DNA of 64,000 nt from assembly GCF_001746415.1 (NCBI RefSeq), contig NZ_MEHJ01000001.1, positions 5,648,501-5,712,500 of the forward strand, given 5' to 3'. This document shows positions 7,666 to 17,572 of the stretch, one piece after another (position 1 is the first letter of the stretch; the number at the start of each line of letters is the position of its first letter). A model generated the notes under the pieces. It made no database searches, was not told where the DNA came from, and was given only the letters and a program-made list of their open reading frames with translations. The position numbers and the translations under genes are program-made. Origin of the DNA: Streptomyces agglomeratus (lineage in GTDB: Bacteria; Actinomycetota; Actinomycetes; Streptomycetales; Streptomycetaceae).

Positions 7666-8529
7666 GTGCGTTTCGACGCGACCGGAAAAGTAACGCTCGA
7701 CCACATCTACACCCAGCCCGACCCGCGCGCGTACTTCAGCGTGCTGCGCCCACTCGGTTACCGCGTCCCGCAGCTGGCCAAGCCCTACTTCGCGAAGTTC
7801 ATCGAGGAGTACGCGGAAACCCGGCGGGTGGCGGTGCCGCAGGTGCTGGACATCGGCTGCTCGTACGGAATCAACGCCGCCCTGCTGAAGTACGACGCCA
7901 CCATGGACGAGCTGTACGCGCGCTACGGCGGCGAGGAGGGCCGGGGGGCGGATGAGGGAGGCACTCGTGAGGCCCTGCTGGCCCGCGACCGCGAACTGTC
8001 GCGCTCCCGCCGCCCCGCGCGCGACATCCGTTTCGTCGGCCTGGACACCTCCGCGAGCGCCCTCTCCTACGCCTTGGAGGCCGGGTTCCTCGACGACGCG
8101 GTTAACGCCGACCTGGAGAGGAACGAGCCCACACCCGTCCAGCGCGCCCAGTTCGCCGGCACGGACCTGGTGATCTCGACGGGCTGCCTCGGGTACGTGA
8201 CCGAGCGGACCCTCACGCGCGTCGTGCGGGCGCAGGGCGGCCACCGCCCCTGGATGGCGCACTTCGTGCTGCGGATGTTCCCCTTCGATCCGGTCGAGCA
8301 CGCGCTGGCCGGGCTCGGGTACCGGACGACCCGCGTCGACGCGGTGTTCAAACAGCGGCGGTTTGCCTCCCCCGAGGAGCAGGCGCTCGTACTGGAGAAG
8401 ATGTCGGCCGCCGGCGTGGACGCGCGCGGCCTGGAGACGGAAGGCTGGATGTACGCGGAGCTCTACCTCTCCCGGCCGGCCGCCGAGCACACGTCAGGTC
8501 CCCACGACGCGAATCGAGAACAGCTGTGA
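7666..8529 (+). CDS. class I SAM-dependent methyltransferase
   Basis: The product has 287 residues. Motif I is LDIGCSYGIN with the Asp at residue 62, and FVGLDTS near residue 126 matches the acidic post-beta-2 motif. Between them lies a charged, variable insert. The C-terminal third (MAHFVLRMFPFDPVEHAL) is not a domain I recognise. The GTG start is preceded by GGAGGAG. The gene sits 47 nt after the oxygenase, and its GTGA end overlaps the acyltransferase start, so the three are co-translated. An N- or O-methylation of the oxygenase product is the natural guess; the acceptor is unknown. Confidence 0.87.
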   Translation: MRFDATGKVTLDHIYTQPDPRAYFSVLRPLGYRVPQLAKPYFAKFIEEYAETRRVAVPQVLDIGCSYGINAALLKYDATMDELYARYGGEEGRGADEGGTREALLARDRELSRSRRPARDIRFVGLDTSASALSYALEAGFLDDAVNADLERNEPTPVQRAQFAGTDLVISTGCLGYVTERTLTRVVRAQGGHRPWMAHFVLRMFPFDPVEHALAGLGYRTTRVDAVFKQRRFASPEEQALVLEKMSAAGVDARGLETEGWMYAELYLSRPAAEHTSGPHDANREQL

Positions 8530-10349
8530 ACACGAGTGAGGCAACAGCGGTCGCCGTCACCACCTTCTCGCAGGAGGACAGCCTCCCGCGAGTGCCGCTC
8601 CCGACCCTGGAGGCGAGCTGCGAGAGGTTCCTCGCCTGGTGCGCGCCCCTGCTGACGGCCGCAGAACGGACGGAGACCGAGGCCGAGGTGGCCGCGTTCC
8701 TCCGCCCCGACAGCCCCGGCCGGGTCCTGCACCGGGCCCTGGAGCAGTACGACGCCACCGACGGTGTGCACAGCTGGCTCGACACCTTCTGGCCGTACCG
8801 CTATCTGGGCCGCCGGGACCGGATCGCCCTCAACGCCAACTTCTTCTTCCTGTTCCAGGACTCCGGCGAGGAACAGGTGAGCCGGGCGGCCGGTCTCGTC
8901 ACCGGAGCCCTCCACTACAAGAGCCGGCTCGACCGGGAAGCCGTTCCGCCCGTCACCCAGCGCGGACGGCCCCAGTCGATGGTCCAGAACAAGTACCTCT
9001 TCTCCACCACCCGGATTCCCGGAGCGGAACTGGACACTGTCCGCAGCCCGTACTCCGAGGCGTGGCCCGGCCCGTCCGACGCACGGCACATCGTGGTGTT
9101 CCACCGCGGCGCCATGTTCCGGCTGGACGTGCTCGGAGCGGACGGCGTGCCGCACAGCCCGGAGGACCTGCGGGCCGGCCTGCGCGCCGTCATGAAGGCA
9201 GGCACCGAACCGCCGGCCCCCGGCACATCGGTGGGCCACCTCACCACCATGGCCCGGGCGGAGTGGGCGGCCGCCCGCCGGACCCTGCTCGCCCGCCCGG
9301 GCAACACGGAGGCGCTGAACACCGTCGAGACGGCCCTGTTCTGCCTCTCCCTGGAAGATTTCGCCCCGGCGGACACACAGGCGGCATGCGACGAACTGCT
9401 GTACGGGGACCGGGGCAACCGGTGGTTCGACAAGGCCGTGACCTTCGTCGTCTTCGCCGACGGCCGGGCCGGCATCAACGTCGAGCACTGCGAGCTGGAC
9501 GGCACCACCATCCTCAGCTTCACCGACGCCCTCCTGGGCACCCCCGCCGACGAGCACGCCCGCCGCTCCGGAGCCCGCACCCAGGGTCCACCGGTCCCGG
9601 AGGCGATCACGTTCGACCTGGACGACGAGACCCTTCGCTCCCGGGCGCGCTCCGCCGCCGACGCCTTCGCCCAGTACGGGCACGACACGGCCACCACCAC
9701 CGTCTCCTTCGAGGACTTCGGCGCCGACACGGCCAAGGCGCTCGGCGTCTCACCGGACGCCTTCGTCCAGGCCGCCTACCAGCTGGCACACCAGCGCGCG
9801 AAGGGGCACCTGGGCGCCACGTACGAGTCGATCGCCACCCGGCAGTACCGGCACGGCCGGACCGAGGCCATGCGCGTGGTCACGCCCGAGATGCAGGACT
9901 TCGTCACCGCGATGGACGACCCGGCGGCGGACACCAAGGCGAAACGCACCGCGCTGCGCGCCGCAGCCGGAGCGCACGTCGCCCGCGCGAAGGAGTGCCA
10001 GGCCGGCCAGGCGCCCGAGCAGCACCTGTGGGAACTGGAACTGATCCAGCGCCGCCGCGGCGCCGACCTCGGCGTGACCGAGCAGCCCGCCCTCTACCGC
10101 ACCCCCGGCTGGCTGAAGATGCGCGACGACTACCTGAGCACCAGCTCGGCCCCCTCGGCCAACATCCAGTACTTCGGCTTCGGCTCCACCAGCCCCCGCT
10201 GCATCGGCGTCGCCTACGTCCTGCTCCCCACCCGCTTCAACGTCTACCTGAGCACCCCCCGCCCGGTGGCCCCCCAGATGCACACCTTCGCCACCGAACT
10301 CCGCCGCGCGATCACCGAACTGCGCGATCTCCTGGCACCGGGGGCCTGA
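8526..10349 (+). CDS. choline/carnitine O-acyltransferase family enzyme
   Basis: The product has 607 residues, close to the usual length of about 600-650 for carnitine acyltransferases. Recognisable landmarks are the N-terminal LPRVPLPTLEASCERFL, NANFFFLFQD, the FHRGAMFRLDVL segment and the active site GINVEHCELDG, with catalytic His321. NRWFDKAVTF precedes the active site as in the family. These enzymes move acyl groups between CoA and a hydroxylated quaternary amine. They are mostly mitochondrial or peroxisomal in eukaryotes and uncommon in bacteria. With a hydroxylase and a methyltransferase in the same operon, I infer acylation of a carnitine-like hydroxy-betaine. The GTG overlaps the previous stop by 4 nt. 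A 17-bp hairpin follows. Confidence 0.88.
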   Translation: MNTSEATAVAVTTFSQEDSLPRVPLPTLEASCERFLAWCAPLLTAAERTETEAEVAAFLRPDSPGRVLHRALEQYDATDGVHSWLDTFWPYRYLGRRDRIALNANFFFLFQDSGEEQVSRAAGLVTGALHYKSRLDREAVPPVTQRGRPQSMVQNKYLFSTTRIPGAELDTVRSPYSEAWPGPSDARHIVVFHRGAMFRLDVLGADGVPHSPEDLRAGLRAVMKAGTEPPAPGTSVGHLTTMARAEWAAARRTLLARPGNTEALNTVETALFCLSLEDFAPADTQAACDELLYGDRGNRWFDKAVTFVVFADGRAGINVEHCELDGTTILSFTDALLGTPADEHARRSGARTQGPPVPEAITFDLDDETLRSRARSAADAFAQYGHDTATTTVSFEDFGADTAKALGVSPDAFVQAAYQLAHQRAKGHLGATYESIATRQYRHGRTEAMRVVTPEMQDFVTAMDDPAADTKAKRTALRAAAGAHVARAKECQAGQAPEQHLWELELIQRRRGADLGVTEQPALYRTPGWLKMRDDYLSTSSAPSANIQYFGFGSTSPRCIGVAYVLLPTRFNVYLSTPRPVAPQMHTFATELRRAITELRDLLAPGA

Positions 10350-10361
10350 CCCACCACAACG

Positions 10362-10399
10362 CGGAGGGCCGCCACCCGAATCCGGGTGGCGGCCCTCCG
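10362..10399. terminator. bidirectional terminator between acyltransferase gene and glnA
   Basis: A perfect 17-bp stem (10362-10378 with 10383-10399) and a 4-nt loop lies between convergent genes. Confidence 0.9.
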
Positions 10400-10443
10400 T
10401 GCTGCTGCGTGCTTGTCCGTACTGTCCGTGCGGTCCGCGCGAT

Positions 10444-11853
10444 TTAGAGGTCGAAGTACAGCTCGAACTCGTGCGGGTGCGGGCGGAGCTGGATCGGGGC
10501 GATCTCGTTGACGCGCTTGTAGTCGATCCACGTCTCGATCAGGTCGGGGGTGAAGACACCGCCGGCCAGCAGGTAGTCGTGGTCCGCCTCCAGGGCGTCC
10601 AGCACGGCCGGCAGCGAGGTCGGGACCTGCTGGACGTTCGCGTGCTCCTCGGGAGCCAGCTCGTACAGGTCCTTGTCGATCGGCTCCGCCGGCTCGATCT
10701 TGTTCTTCACGCCGTCCAGGCCGGCCATCAGGAGTGCCGAGAACGCGAGGTACGGGTTGGAGGACGGGTCCGGGGCGCGGAACTCGACGCGCTTGGCCTT
10801 CGGGTTCGAGCCCGTGATCGGGATACGCATCGCGGCCGAGCGGTTGCGCTGCGAGTAGACCATGTTGACCGGGGCCTCGAAGCCGGGCACCAGGCGGTGG
10901 TACGAGTTCACCGTCGGGTTGGTGAAGGCGAGCAGCGACGGGGCGTGCTTCAGGATGCCGCCGATGTAGTACCGGGCGATGTCCGAGAGGCCCGCGTAGC
11001 CCTGCTCGTCGTAGAACAGCGGGTTGCCGCCGGACCACAGCGACTGGTGGACGTGCATGCCCGAACCGTTGTCACCGAAGATCGGCTTCGGCATGAAGGT
11101 CGCGGTCTTGCCGTTGCGCCAGGCGACGTTCTTCACGACGTACTTGAAGAGCATCAGGTCGTCGGCCGCGGCGAGCAGCGTGTTGAACTTGTAGTTGATC
11201 TCGGCCTGGCCGGCGGTGCCGACCTCGTGGTGCTGGCGCTCGACCTGGAGGCCGTTCTTGTCCAGCTCCAGGGAGATCTCGGCACGCAGGTCGGCGAAGT
11301 GGTCGACCGGCGGGGTGGGGAAGTAGCCGCCCTTGTAGCGGACCTTGTAACCGCGGTTGTTCTCGACCGCACCGGTGTTCCAGGCGCCGGCCTCGGAGTC
11401 GATGTGGTAAAAGGACTCGTTCGCGGAGGTCTGGAAGCGCACGTTGTCGAACACGTAGAACTCGGCCTCGGGGCCGAAGTACGCCGTGTCGGCGATGCCG
11501 GTGGACGTGAGGTACGCCTCGGCCTTCTTCGCCACGTTCCGCGGGTCACGGCTGTACTGCTCGCCCGTGATCGGGTCGTGGATGAAGAAGTTGATGTTGA
11601 CCGTCTTGTCCTTGCGGAACGGGTCGAGACGGGCGGTCGACAGGTCCGCGCGGAGCGCCATGTCGGACTCGTGGATGGCCTGGAAGCCGCGAATCGACGA
11701 TCCGTCGAAGGCCAGCTCCTCGTTCGGGTCGAACGCCGCGGCCGGGATCGTGAAGTGCTGCATCACTCCGGGCAGGTCGCAGAACCGGACGTCGACGAAC
11801 TTGACGTCTTCGTCGGCGAGGAACTTCTTCGCTTCGTCGGCGTTCTGGAACAT
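10444..11853 (-). CDS. glnA: glutamine synthetase type I (GSI-beta)
   Basis: The 469-residue dodecameric-type GS has the full set of GSI landmarks: FDGSSIRGF, the [10 protein letters not shown] metal site, [21 protein letters not shown] and the C-terminal [11 protein letters not shown] segment. Its Tyr, near residue 397, is the adenylylation target of GSI-beta enzymes. It is therefore likely to be modified by a GlnE adenylyltransferase, which is not in this window. The ATG at 11853 follows GGAGGAG; the longer upstream frame is not coding. A GlnR box lies about 100 nt upstream, and the RDD gene is divergent. Together with glnII this is the ammonium-assimilation pair typical of Streptomyces. 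Confidence 0.98.
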   Translation of the reverse strand: MFQNADEAKKFLADEDVKFVDVRFCDLPGVMQHFTIPAAAFDPNEELAFDGSSIRGFQAIHESDMALRADLSTARLDPFRKDKTVNINFFIHDPITGEQYSRDPRNVAKKAEAYLTSTGIADTAYFGPEAEFYVFDNVRFQTSANESFYHIDSEAGAWNTGAVENNRGYKVRYKGGYFPTPPVDHFADLRAEISLELDKNGLQVERQHHEVGTAGQAEINYKFNTLLAAADDLMLFKYVVKNVAWRNGKTATFMPKPIFGDNGSGMHVHQSLWSGGNPLFYDEQGYAGLSDIARYYIGGILKHAPSLLAFTNPTVNSYHRLVPGFEAPVNMVYSQRNRSAAMRIPITGSNPKAKRVEFRAPDPSSNPYLAFSALLMAGLDGVKNKIEPAEPIDKDLYELAPEEHANVQQVPTSLPAVLDALEADHDYLLAGGVFTPDLIETWIDYKRVNEIAPIQLRPHPHEFELYFDL

Positions 11854-11949
11854 CCAACTCCTCCTACTCCCACCCGGTGGGGATGGGGTTGCAGCTCTCC
11901 GTGCGGCCAGTGCGGTGGCACACGCTGGACCCGACCATAGGCAGACGGG

Positions 11950-11987
11950 ATTTCTCAAGCATGACCCATTTGTTTCGCGCAAGTTAA
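11950..11987 (-). promoter_or_regulatory. GlnR box of glnA (four half-sites)
   Basis: On the minus strand the order is TTAAC-n6-GAAAC-n6-GTCAT-n6-GAAAT, with exact 11-bp periodicity. The two b half-sites are near-perfect GaAAC matches. It lies between glnA and the divergent RDD gene and could in principle affect both. Confidence 0.85.
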
Positions 11988-12095
11988 CCGGACCGGCTCC
12001 GGATCCGTTCCGGACCGGGCCCCGGACCGGCCCCGACGGGTCTCCGCCGGGCCCCGACCTCCAGGGTACGAAAGCGGTCGCAGTACCTTGTACGG

Positions 12096-12563
12096 GTGGA
12101 CAACAGGCAAGCAATCGGATCGTGGCTCTCCGGGCCGGGTGAAGCCGCCAAGGAGATGGGTGCCGACACCGGGTACCGCGGCGAGCGGCTCGGACTGCCG
12201 GAGCACGGGCCCGGGGCCATCGCCCCGCTCGGCCGGCGCTTCGGCGCCCTCTTCACCGACTGGGCCCTGTGCATGCTCATCGCATACGGGCTGCTCACCG
12301 GCGGTAACGGGCAGGCGACGGGCAACTGGGCGCTGGGCGTACTGCTCGTACTGAGCGTGCTCACCATCGGTACGGTCGGTTCCACCCCCGGCAAGCGCCT
12401 CTTCGGTCTGCGCGTGGTCGCGGAGAACGGCGAACGCCTCGGCTTCTTCCGCGTCCTCGTCCGCAGCGTCCTGCTGTGCCTGGCGATCCCCGCGCTGGTG
12501 TGGGACCGCGACGGCCGCGGGCTGCACGACCGTCTGGCCCGCGCGGTCCAGGTCAGGATCTGA
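12096..12563 (+). CDS. RDD family integral membrane protein
   Basis: The product has 155 residues. After an N-terminal soluble stretch, [24 protein letters not shown] opens with the R..D pattern that names the RDD family. Further hydrophobic helices follow near residues 88-105 and 125-145, with the conserved [12 protein letters not shown] motif between them and a second D in [10 protein letters not shown]. The function of most RDD proteins is unclear; some bacterial members are Na+/H+ antiporters. The GTG start sits at the first in-frame codon before conserved sequence. Its place next to glnA matches M. tuberculosis Rv2219A-glnA1. Confidence 0.88.
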   Translation: MDNRQAIGSWLSGPGEAAKEMGADTGYRGERLGLPEHGPGAIAPLGRRFGALFTDWALCMLIAYGLLTGGNGQATGNWALGVLLVLSVLTIGTVGSTPGKRLFGLRVVAENGERLGFFRVLVRSVLLCLAIPALVWDRDGRGLHDRLARAVQVRI

Positions 12564-12645
12564 CCCTTCCGTCCGAGCCTCCGTCCGGGCCCAGGGTCCG
12601 CCCCCTCCGTCCGGGCCTCGGGTCCGACGCCTCCGTACAGAGCGA

Positions 12646-12685
12646 GAAGGGCGGCCCGGAACCTCTCGGTTCCGGGCCGCCCTTC
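12646..12685. terminator. bidirectional hairpin terminator
   Basis: An 18-bp stem (12646-12663 with 12668-12685) and a 4-nt loop separates the convergent RDD and DUF4191 genes. Confidence 0.88.
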
Positions 12686-12711
12686 GACGTATGTCGTACG
12701 GGACGGGAAGG

Positions 12712-13413
12712 TCAGCGCATCTTTCCGCGCGGCATCCGCCCGCCCTTGGGCATCGGCCCCTTCGGCAGCGGCATGTTCGACATCAGGTCGCCCATGGCGC
12801 GCAGCCGGTCGTTGGCCGACGTCACCTGCGGGCCGGTGAGGACGCGCGGCAGCTTGAGCATCGTGGTGCGCAGCTTCTTCAGCGGCACCTGACCCTCGTC
12901 GTTGCCGATGATGAGGTCGTGGACGGGTACGTCGACCACGATCCGCGCCATCTTCCGCTTCTCGGCCGCCAGCAGGCTCTTCAGCCGGTTCGGGTTGCCC
13001 TCCGCCACCAGCACGATGCCCGCCTTGCCGACGGCCCGGTGCACGACGTCCTGGTTGCGGTTCATCGCCACCGCCGGGGTCGTGGACCAGCCGCGGCCGA
13101 CGTTCTGAAGCACGGAGGCCGCAGCGCCCGGCTGTCCCTCCATCTGGCCGAAGGCCGCCCGCTCGGCGCGGCGTCCGAAGACGATCGCCATCGCGAGGAA
13201 GGCCAGCAAGAAGCCCAGAATGCCCAGATAGACCGGGTGATCGATCAAGAAGCCGATCCCGAGGAAGACACCGAACGTGACGATGCCCACACCCGCGAGA
13301 ACGAGACCGATCTTGGAATCGGCCCGCCGGGTCATCTTGTAGGTCAGGGCGATCTGCTTGAGTCGCCCGGGGTTCGCAGTGTCCGCGTTGTCTGCGCGTT
13401 CCTTCCTCGCCAT
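12712..13413 (-). CDS. DUF4191 domain membrane protein
   Basis: The product has 233 residues. It starts MARKERADNADTANPGRLK and is followed by two adjacent transmembrane helices near residues 37-80 (LVLAGVGIVTFGVFLG and YLGILGFLLAFLAMAIVF). A soluble domain follows (RGWSTTPAVAMNRNQDVVHRAVGKAGIVLVAEG), and the tail is rich in Met, Pro, Gly and Lys. Orthologues (Rv2219 in M. tuberculosis) sit between lipA and glnA in many actinobacteria. The function is unknown. The upstream in-frame extension overlaps the small gene at 13424-13636 and is not used. The 10-nt spacing to that gene suggests one transcript. Confidence 0.9.
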   Translation of the reverse strand: MARKERADNADTANPGRLKQIALTYKMTRRADSKIGLVLAGVGIVTFGVFLGIGFLIDHPVYLGILGFLLAFLAMAIVFGRRAERAAFGQMEGQPGAAASVLQNVGRGWSTTPAVAMNRNQDVVHRAVGKAGIVLVAEGNPNRLKSLLAAEKRKMARIVVDVPVHDLIIGNDEGQVPLKKLRTTMLKLPRVLTGPQVTSANDRLRAMGDLMSNMPLPKGPMPKGGRMPRGKMR

Positions 13414-13423
13414 GCTGTGAAGT

Positions 13424-13636
13424 TTACGTTGCCCGTGAAGCCCGGCCCGCCACGGCCTCCAGTACGTGCTGAGCCTCGACCCGGTCCTTGGCCCGGCGCC
13501 GGTCTTCGAGCACCGAGGTCCAGGCGTTGCGGCGGGCGGTGCGCTGTCCGGCGCCCATGAGCAGGGACTCGACGGCGCGCAGCGCGTGGGTGACGGACGG
13601 AATGGCGTGCGCGCGGACGGGGGTCGCGGCCTGCAT
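13424..13636 (-). CDS. small basic protein upstream of DUF4191 gene
   Basis: The 70-residue product is Arg/Ala-rich with a helical middle (VTHALRAVESLLMGAGQRTARRNAWTS). The ATG is preceded by GAGGAGGG at about 9 nt, a stronger ribosome site than that of the DUF4191 gene 10 nt downstream, so the two may be translationally linked. I recognise no domain. The good Shine-Dalgarno and tight linkage support a real gene. Confidence 0.7.
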   Translation of the reverse strand: MQAATPVRAHAIPSVTHALRAVESLLMGAGQRTARRNAWTSVLEDRRRAKDRVEAQHVLEAVAGRASRAT

Positions 13637-13806
13637 GGTGTGGGTCCCTCCTCGGAGCGGTCACTCGGGAACGGGGGGTGTGTGAGCCGGGGGTGCGGCG
13701 GGGCGGCGATGGAGCTGTGCGTAAACCCAGGGTCACTGATTGGTGTTACCAGCACATGACCGGGCGGTCAAACACCCATGAATGCCGGACCCGTACGGAC
13801 GCAACG

Positions 13807-13860
13807 ACGGCGCGGCCCGCACGGTCCCCCTACCTGCGGGGACGGTGCGGGCCGCGCCGT
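13807..13860. terminator. hairpin terminator after lipA
   Basis: A stem of about 23 bp (13807-13829 with 13838-13860), with one mismatch and an 8-nt loop, begins about 40 nt past the lipA stop. Confidence 0.85.
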
Positions 13861-13898
13861 CTCGGCCATTACTGGCCGGTAACCACTTGTGCCGGGAT

Positions 13899-14864
13899 TC
13901 ACACGGTCGGTGCGGCCGCCAGCGCCTCGCGCCGCTCCATGGCCTGGCCGAACAGCCGGCCCGCGCGGTACGACGAACGGACCAGCGGCCCGGACATCAC
14001 ACCGGAGTAGCCGATCTCGTCGGCCTCCTCCTTCAGCTCGACGAACTCGTGCGGCTTCACCCAGCGCTCGACGGGGTGGTGCCGCGGCGAGGGCCGCAGG
14101 TACTGCGTGATCGTGATGAGCTCGCAACCCGCGTCGTACAGGTCCTGGAGGGCCTGGCTGACCTCTTCGCGCTCCTCGCCCATGCCCAGGATGAGGTTCG
14201 ACTTGGTGACCAGGCCGGCCTCGCGGGCTCGCGTGATCACTTCGAGGGAACGCTCGTACCGGAAGCCGGGGCGGATGCGCTTGAAGATGCGCGGCACCGT
14301 CTCGACGTTGTGCGCGAGCACCTCGGGGCGCGAGGAGAAGACCTCGGCGAGCTGCTCGGGGACCGCGTTGAAGTCGGGGATCAGGAGCTCGACCTTGGTA
14401 CGGCCGGCCTCCCGCTCCGAGGTCATCGCGTGGATCTGGCGCACGGTCTCCGCGTACAGCCAGGCGCCGCCGTCCTCCAGGTCGTCGCGCGCGACGCCGG
14501 TGATGGTGGCGTAGTTCAGGTCCATCGTGACGACGGACTCACCCACGCGGCGCGGCTCGTCCAGGTCGAGCGCGGCAGGCTTGCCCGTGTCGATCTGGCA
14601 GAAGTCGCAGCGCCGGGTGCACTGGTCACCGCCGATGAGGAAGGTGGCCTCGCGGTCCTCCCAGCATTCGTAGATGTTCGGACAGCCGGCCTCCTGGCAC
14701 ACCGTGTGCAGTCCTTCGCCCTTCACGAGCGCCTGCATCTTGGTGTACTCGGGGCCCATCTTCGCCCGGGTCTTGATCCACTCGGGCTTGCGCTCGATGG
14801 GGGTCTGGCTGTTCCGGACCTCCAGGCGCAGCATCTTGCGTCCGTCGGGTGCGACTGCGGACAC
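13899..14864 (-). CDS. lipA: lipoyl synthase (radical SAM)
   Basis: LipA inserts two sulfur atoms into octanoyl groups on lipoyl domains. The 321-residue protein has the auxiliary-cluster motif [12 protein letters not shown] (three Cys), then the radical-[12 protein letters not shown] motif. [20 protein letters not shown] and the C-terminal [12 protein letters not shown], with the conserved RSSY serine, complete the family pattern. The GTG at 14864 has AGGGAG 6 nt upstream. The octanoyltransferase gene lipB lies upstream on the same strand. Its likely local client is the E2 at 28468-30288. Confidence 0.97.
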   Translation of the reverse strand: MSAVAPDGRKMLRLEVRNSQTPIERKPEWIKTRAKMGPEYTKMQALVKGEGLHTVCQEAGCPNIYECWEDREATFLIGGDQCTRRCDFCQIDTGKPAALDLDEPRRVGESVVTMDLNYATITGVARDDLEDGGAWLYAETVRQIHAMTSEREAGRTKVELLIPDFNAVPEQLAEVFSSRPEVLAHNVETVPRIFKRIRPGFRYERSLEVITRAREAGLVTKSNLILGMGEEREEVSQALQDLYDAGCELITITQYLRPSPRHHPVERWVKPHEFVELKEEADEIGYSGVMSGPLVRSSYRAGRLFGQAMERREALAAAPTV

Positions 14865-14974
14865 GTCCGGCTCCCTACGACTTCGATTCTTCGGCGCCCA
14901 CCAGGGTACGCCCGATATTTGTATGGGGATTACGTCACGCCAACCCATGGCCAGCGGTCCGCATTCCCCGGGGG

Positions 14975-15772
14975 CTAGACGGTGGCCTGCGCCACGGGGC
15001 GAGGCGCGAGATCCGCGTGCTCCAGCACGTCCCGCAGATGCTTCTCCACGACCGGCACGACTTCGCCGATGGTGACATCGCGGCCCAGCTCGCCCGCGAG
15101 CGAGGCGACGCCCGCGTCACGGATGCCGCACGGCACGATCCGGTCGAACCAGGTGTTGTCCGGGTTCACGTTCAGCGCGAAGCCGTGCATCGTGACGCCC
15201 TTGGCGACCCGGATGCCGATGGCGGCGAGCTTGCGGTCCTCGCGGCGCTGGCCGGCGTTGGACGGGGCGTACTCGGGGCCGTTCAGCCTCGGGTCGAACT
15301 CCTCGTCCTGGAGCCTCGGGTCGAAGTCCAGGGAGAGGCCGCCGGGCGACGGGCGCCGCTCCACCGGGTCGCCCAGCACCCAGACACCGCTGCGGCCCTC
15401 GACCCGGCTCGTCTCGACGCCGAAGTCCGCGCAGGTGCGGATGAGCGCGTCCTCCAGGCGGCGTACGTGCGCCACCACGTCGACCGGGCGCGGCAGCTTC
15501 ATGATCGGATAGCCGACCAGCTGGCCGGGACCGTGCCAGGTGATCTTGCCACCGCGGTCCACGTCCACCACGGGGGTGCCGTCCAGCGGGCGCTCACTGT
15601 CCTGCGTACGTCGGCCGGCCGTGTAGACCGGCGGATGCTCTAGGAGCAGGCAGGTGTCCGGGACCTCGTCCGCGAACCGTGCCGCGTGCACCTCGCGCTG
15701 CTTCTGCCAGGCCACCTGGTACTCGACCGCTTCCTCGCCGAACCCCAGTCGGACAAACCGCAGGTCACTCAC
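14975..15772 (-). CDS. lipB: lipoyl(octanoyl) transferase
   Basis: LipB transfers octanoate from acyl carrier protein to lipoyl domains. The product has 265 residues with the motifs [53 protein letters not shown] (catalytic Lys near 184) and the Cys of [10 protein letters not shown]. An Asp/Leu/Pro-rich insert around residues 140-178 is longer than in E. coli LipB. The GTG at 15772 follows GGGAGG by 7 nt. It precedes lipA by 110 nt on the same strand. Confidence 0.96.
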   Translation of the reverse strand: MSDLRFVRLGFGEEAVEYQVAWQKQREVHAARFADEVPDTCLLLEHPPVYTAGRRTQDSERPLDGTPVVDVDRGGKITWHGPGQLVGYPIMKLPRPVDVVAHVRRLEDALIRTCADFGVETSRVEGRSGVWVLGDPVERRPSPGGLSLDFDPRLQDEEFDPRLNGPEYAPSNAGQRREDRKLAAIGIRVAKGVTMHGFALNVNPDNTWFDRIVPCGIRDAGVASLAGELGRDVTIGEVVPVVEKHLRDVLEHADLAPRPVAQATV

Positions 15773-16015
15773 GGCAACGCCTCCCTAGAACCACCACCGG
15801 CGCGTTGTGCGCGCCCCAGCCACTGTACGACCGCGGGGAAGCGGGTCACGGGCCAGGTCGTTTCCGCCTGAGTTCGTCAGCGTCCCCATAAATCCTCACA
15901 CGATCGGATGAATGCGGGCCGAAGGGGCCGGGGCGGGCGGCCTGTGGAGCTAAATTCGCGCCGTTCCATGAGGGCTGCTGCCCGGGCGCCCAGAAGGCAG
16001 GAGACCGCACAGCTG

Positions 16016-17461
16016 ATGACGGAACGACCCCCGCAGCGCACGCCGAACCGCCAGCTCGCCGCGCTCATCGCGGAAGCGGGATTCTCCAACGCGGGCCTGG
16101 CCCGACGGGTGGACCAGCTCGGTCTGGAGCACGGCCTCGACCTGCGGTACGACAAGACGTCGGTGACCCGGTGGCTGCGCGGCCAGCAACCTCGCGGTAC
16201 CACACCCGCGCTGATCGCCGAGGTCTTCACCCGCCGCCTCGGCAGACGGCTGACGGCCCAGGACCTCGGCCTCGACGCCTGCGCGCCCGTCTACGCGGGG
16301 CTGGAATTCGCGGCCACCCCCGAGGAGGCCGTCGACATCGTCAGCGGCCTGTGGCGCAAGGATTCCGGCAGCCATGCCGAGCTGCGCAAGATCGCTTTCA
16401 CCCCGGCCGGGCTCGTCGTCCCGAGCCGGGACTGGCTGATCGGGCGCGCCGACGACCGTGTCGCACGGGGCGACCCCCCGCAGGCGAACGGCGCCCGGGT
16501 GCCCTCCCAGGGCCGCCCGGCCGTGCCCCGGCAGCGCCAGACCGACCGCGGGGCCGGGCAGCGTGTGACCGGCGGGGACATCGCGGCCCTGCGCTCGGTC
16601 GGCGAGTTGTTCCGGACGCTGGACCACGCCTACGGCGGCGGCCACGCCCGGCAGGCGCTGGTGCGCTACCTGGAGCACGAGACCGAACCGATGCTGCGCG
16701 GTACGTACGGCGAGGCGACCGGACGGCGGCTCTTCGCGGCCGCCGCCGATCTGACCCGGCTGGCGGGCTGGACCTCGTTCGACATCGCCGCGCACGGTCT
16801 CGCCCAGCGGTACTTCGTCCAGGCGCTGCGCCTGGCGCAGGCGGCGGGCGACCGGCCGTACGGCTCGTACGTCCTGGTCACCATGAGCCGGCAGGCGGTC
16901 TACCTCGGCCACGGCCGGGAGGCGGTGCAACTGGCCCGCGTCGCGCAGCAGGGCGTCGGCAGCGCGGCGCCAGCCGTCGTGCAGGCGCTGCTGCACTCGG
17001 CCGAGGCGCGCGGGCACGGGGTGCTGGGAGAGGTGCGGGCGTGCACGGCCTCGCTCGTACGGGCGGAGCGGGCGATGGAGGCGGCGCGCCCGGGGGACGA
17101 GCTGCCGCACTGGGCGCGCTTCTTCGACGAGGCGCAGCTGGCGGACGAGTTCGGGCACTGCCACCGGGATCTCCAGCAGTACCGCGCGGCGGCGCAGCAC
17201 GCGGAGCGGTCGCTCCAGCTGCGCGCGCCCGGCTATGCGCGCAGCCGGCTGTTCTGCCGGGTGGTGCTGGCGACCGCCCGGCTGGGGCTGGGGGAGCTGG
17301 ACCAGGCGTGCGCGCTGGGCGCGGAGTCGGCGCAGCAGGCGTCGGAGATGCGGTCGGCGCGGGCCCTGGAGTACGTGCGCGAGTTCGAGAAGCGCCTTGA
17401 GCCCTACCGGGACGCCGTGGCGGTCCGGAACTACCGGGACCGGGTGGCGGCACTGGGGTGA
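16016..17461 (+). CDS. HTH/TPR-type Streptomyces regulator
   Basis: The product has 481 residues. The N-terminal 70 residues (RQLAALIAEAGFSNAGLARRVDQLG, then KTSVTRWLRGQQPRG) look like an XRE-like helix-turn-helix. The rest is Ala/Leu/Arg-rich paired helices with TPR character (HYFV..ALRLAQAAGD, ARSRLFCRVVLATARLGLGELDQACALG). This architecture is common among streptomycete developmental and antibiotic regulators such as NsdA, but no specific orthologue can be claimed. The ATG at 16016 was preferred because conserved-looking sequence starts there. AGGAG lies 12 nt upstream, rather far. An earlier ATG at 15968 is an alternative. Confidence 0.8.
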   Translation: MTERPPQRTPNRQLAALIAEAGFSNAGLARRVDQLGLEHGLDLRYDKTSVTRWLRGQQPRGTTPALIAEVFTRRLGRRLTAQDLGLDACAPVYAGLEFAATPEEAVDIVSGLWRKDSGSHAELRKIAFTPAGLVVPSRDWLIGRADDRVARGDPPQANGARVPSQGRPAVPRQRQTDRGAGQRVTGGDIAALRSVGELFRTLDHAYGGGHARQALVRYLEHETEPMLRGTYGEATGRRLFAAAADLTRLAGWTSFDIAAHGLAQRYFVQALRLAQAAGDRPYGSYVLVTMSRQAVYLGHGREAVQLARVAQQGVGSAAPAVVQALLHSAEARGHGVLGEVRACTASLVRAERAMEAARPGDELPHWARFFDEAQLADEFGHCHRDLQQYRAAAQHAERSLQLRAPGYARSRLFCRVVLATARLGLGELDQACALGAESAQQASEMRSARALEYVREFEKRLEPYRDAVAVRNYRDRVAALG

Positions 17462-17572
17462 CGCCCGGCCCGGCGCTGCCTCCGGCCGCGCTGCCCCTCG
17501 GTCCCGCTACCCCCGGTCCTGTGCTGCCCGGCCCGCGCTGCCCGGTCTCCTGGCCCCCGCGTGGCGCTGCCC

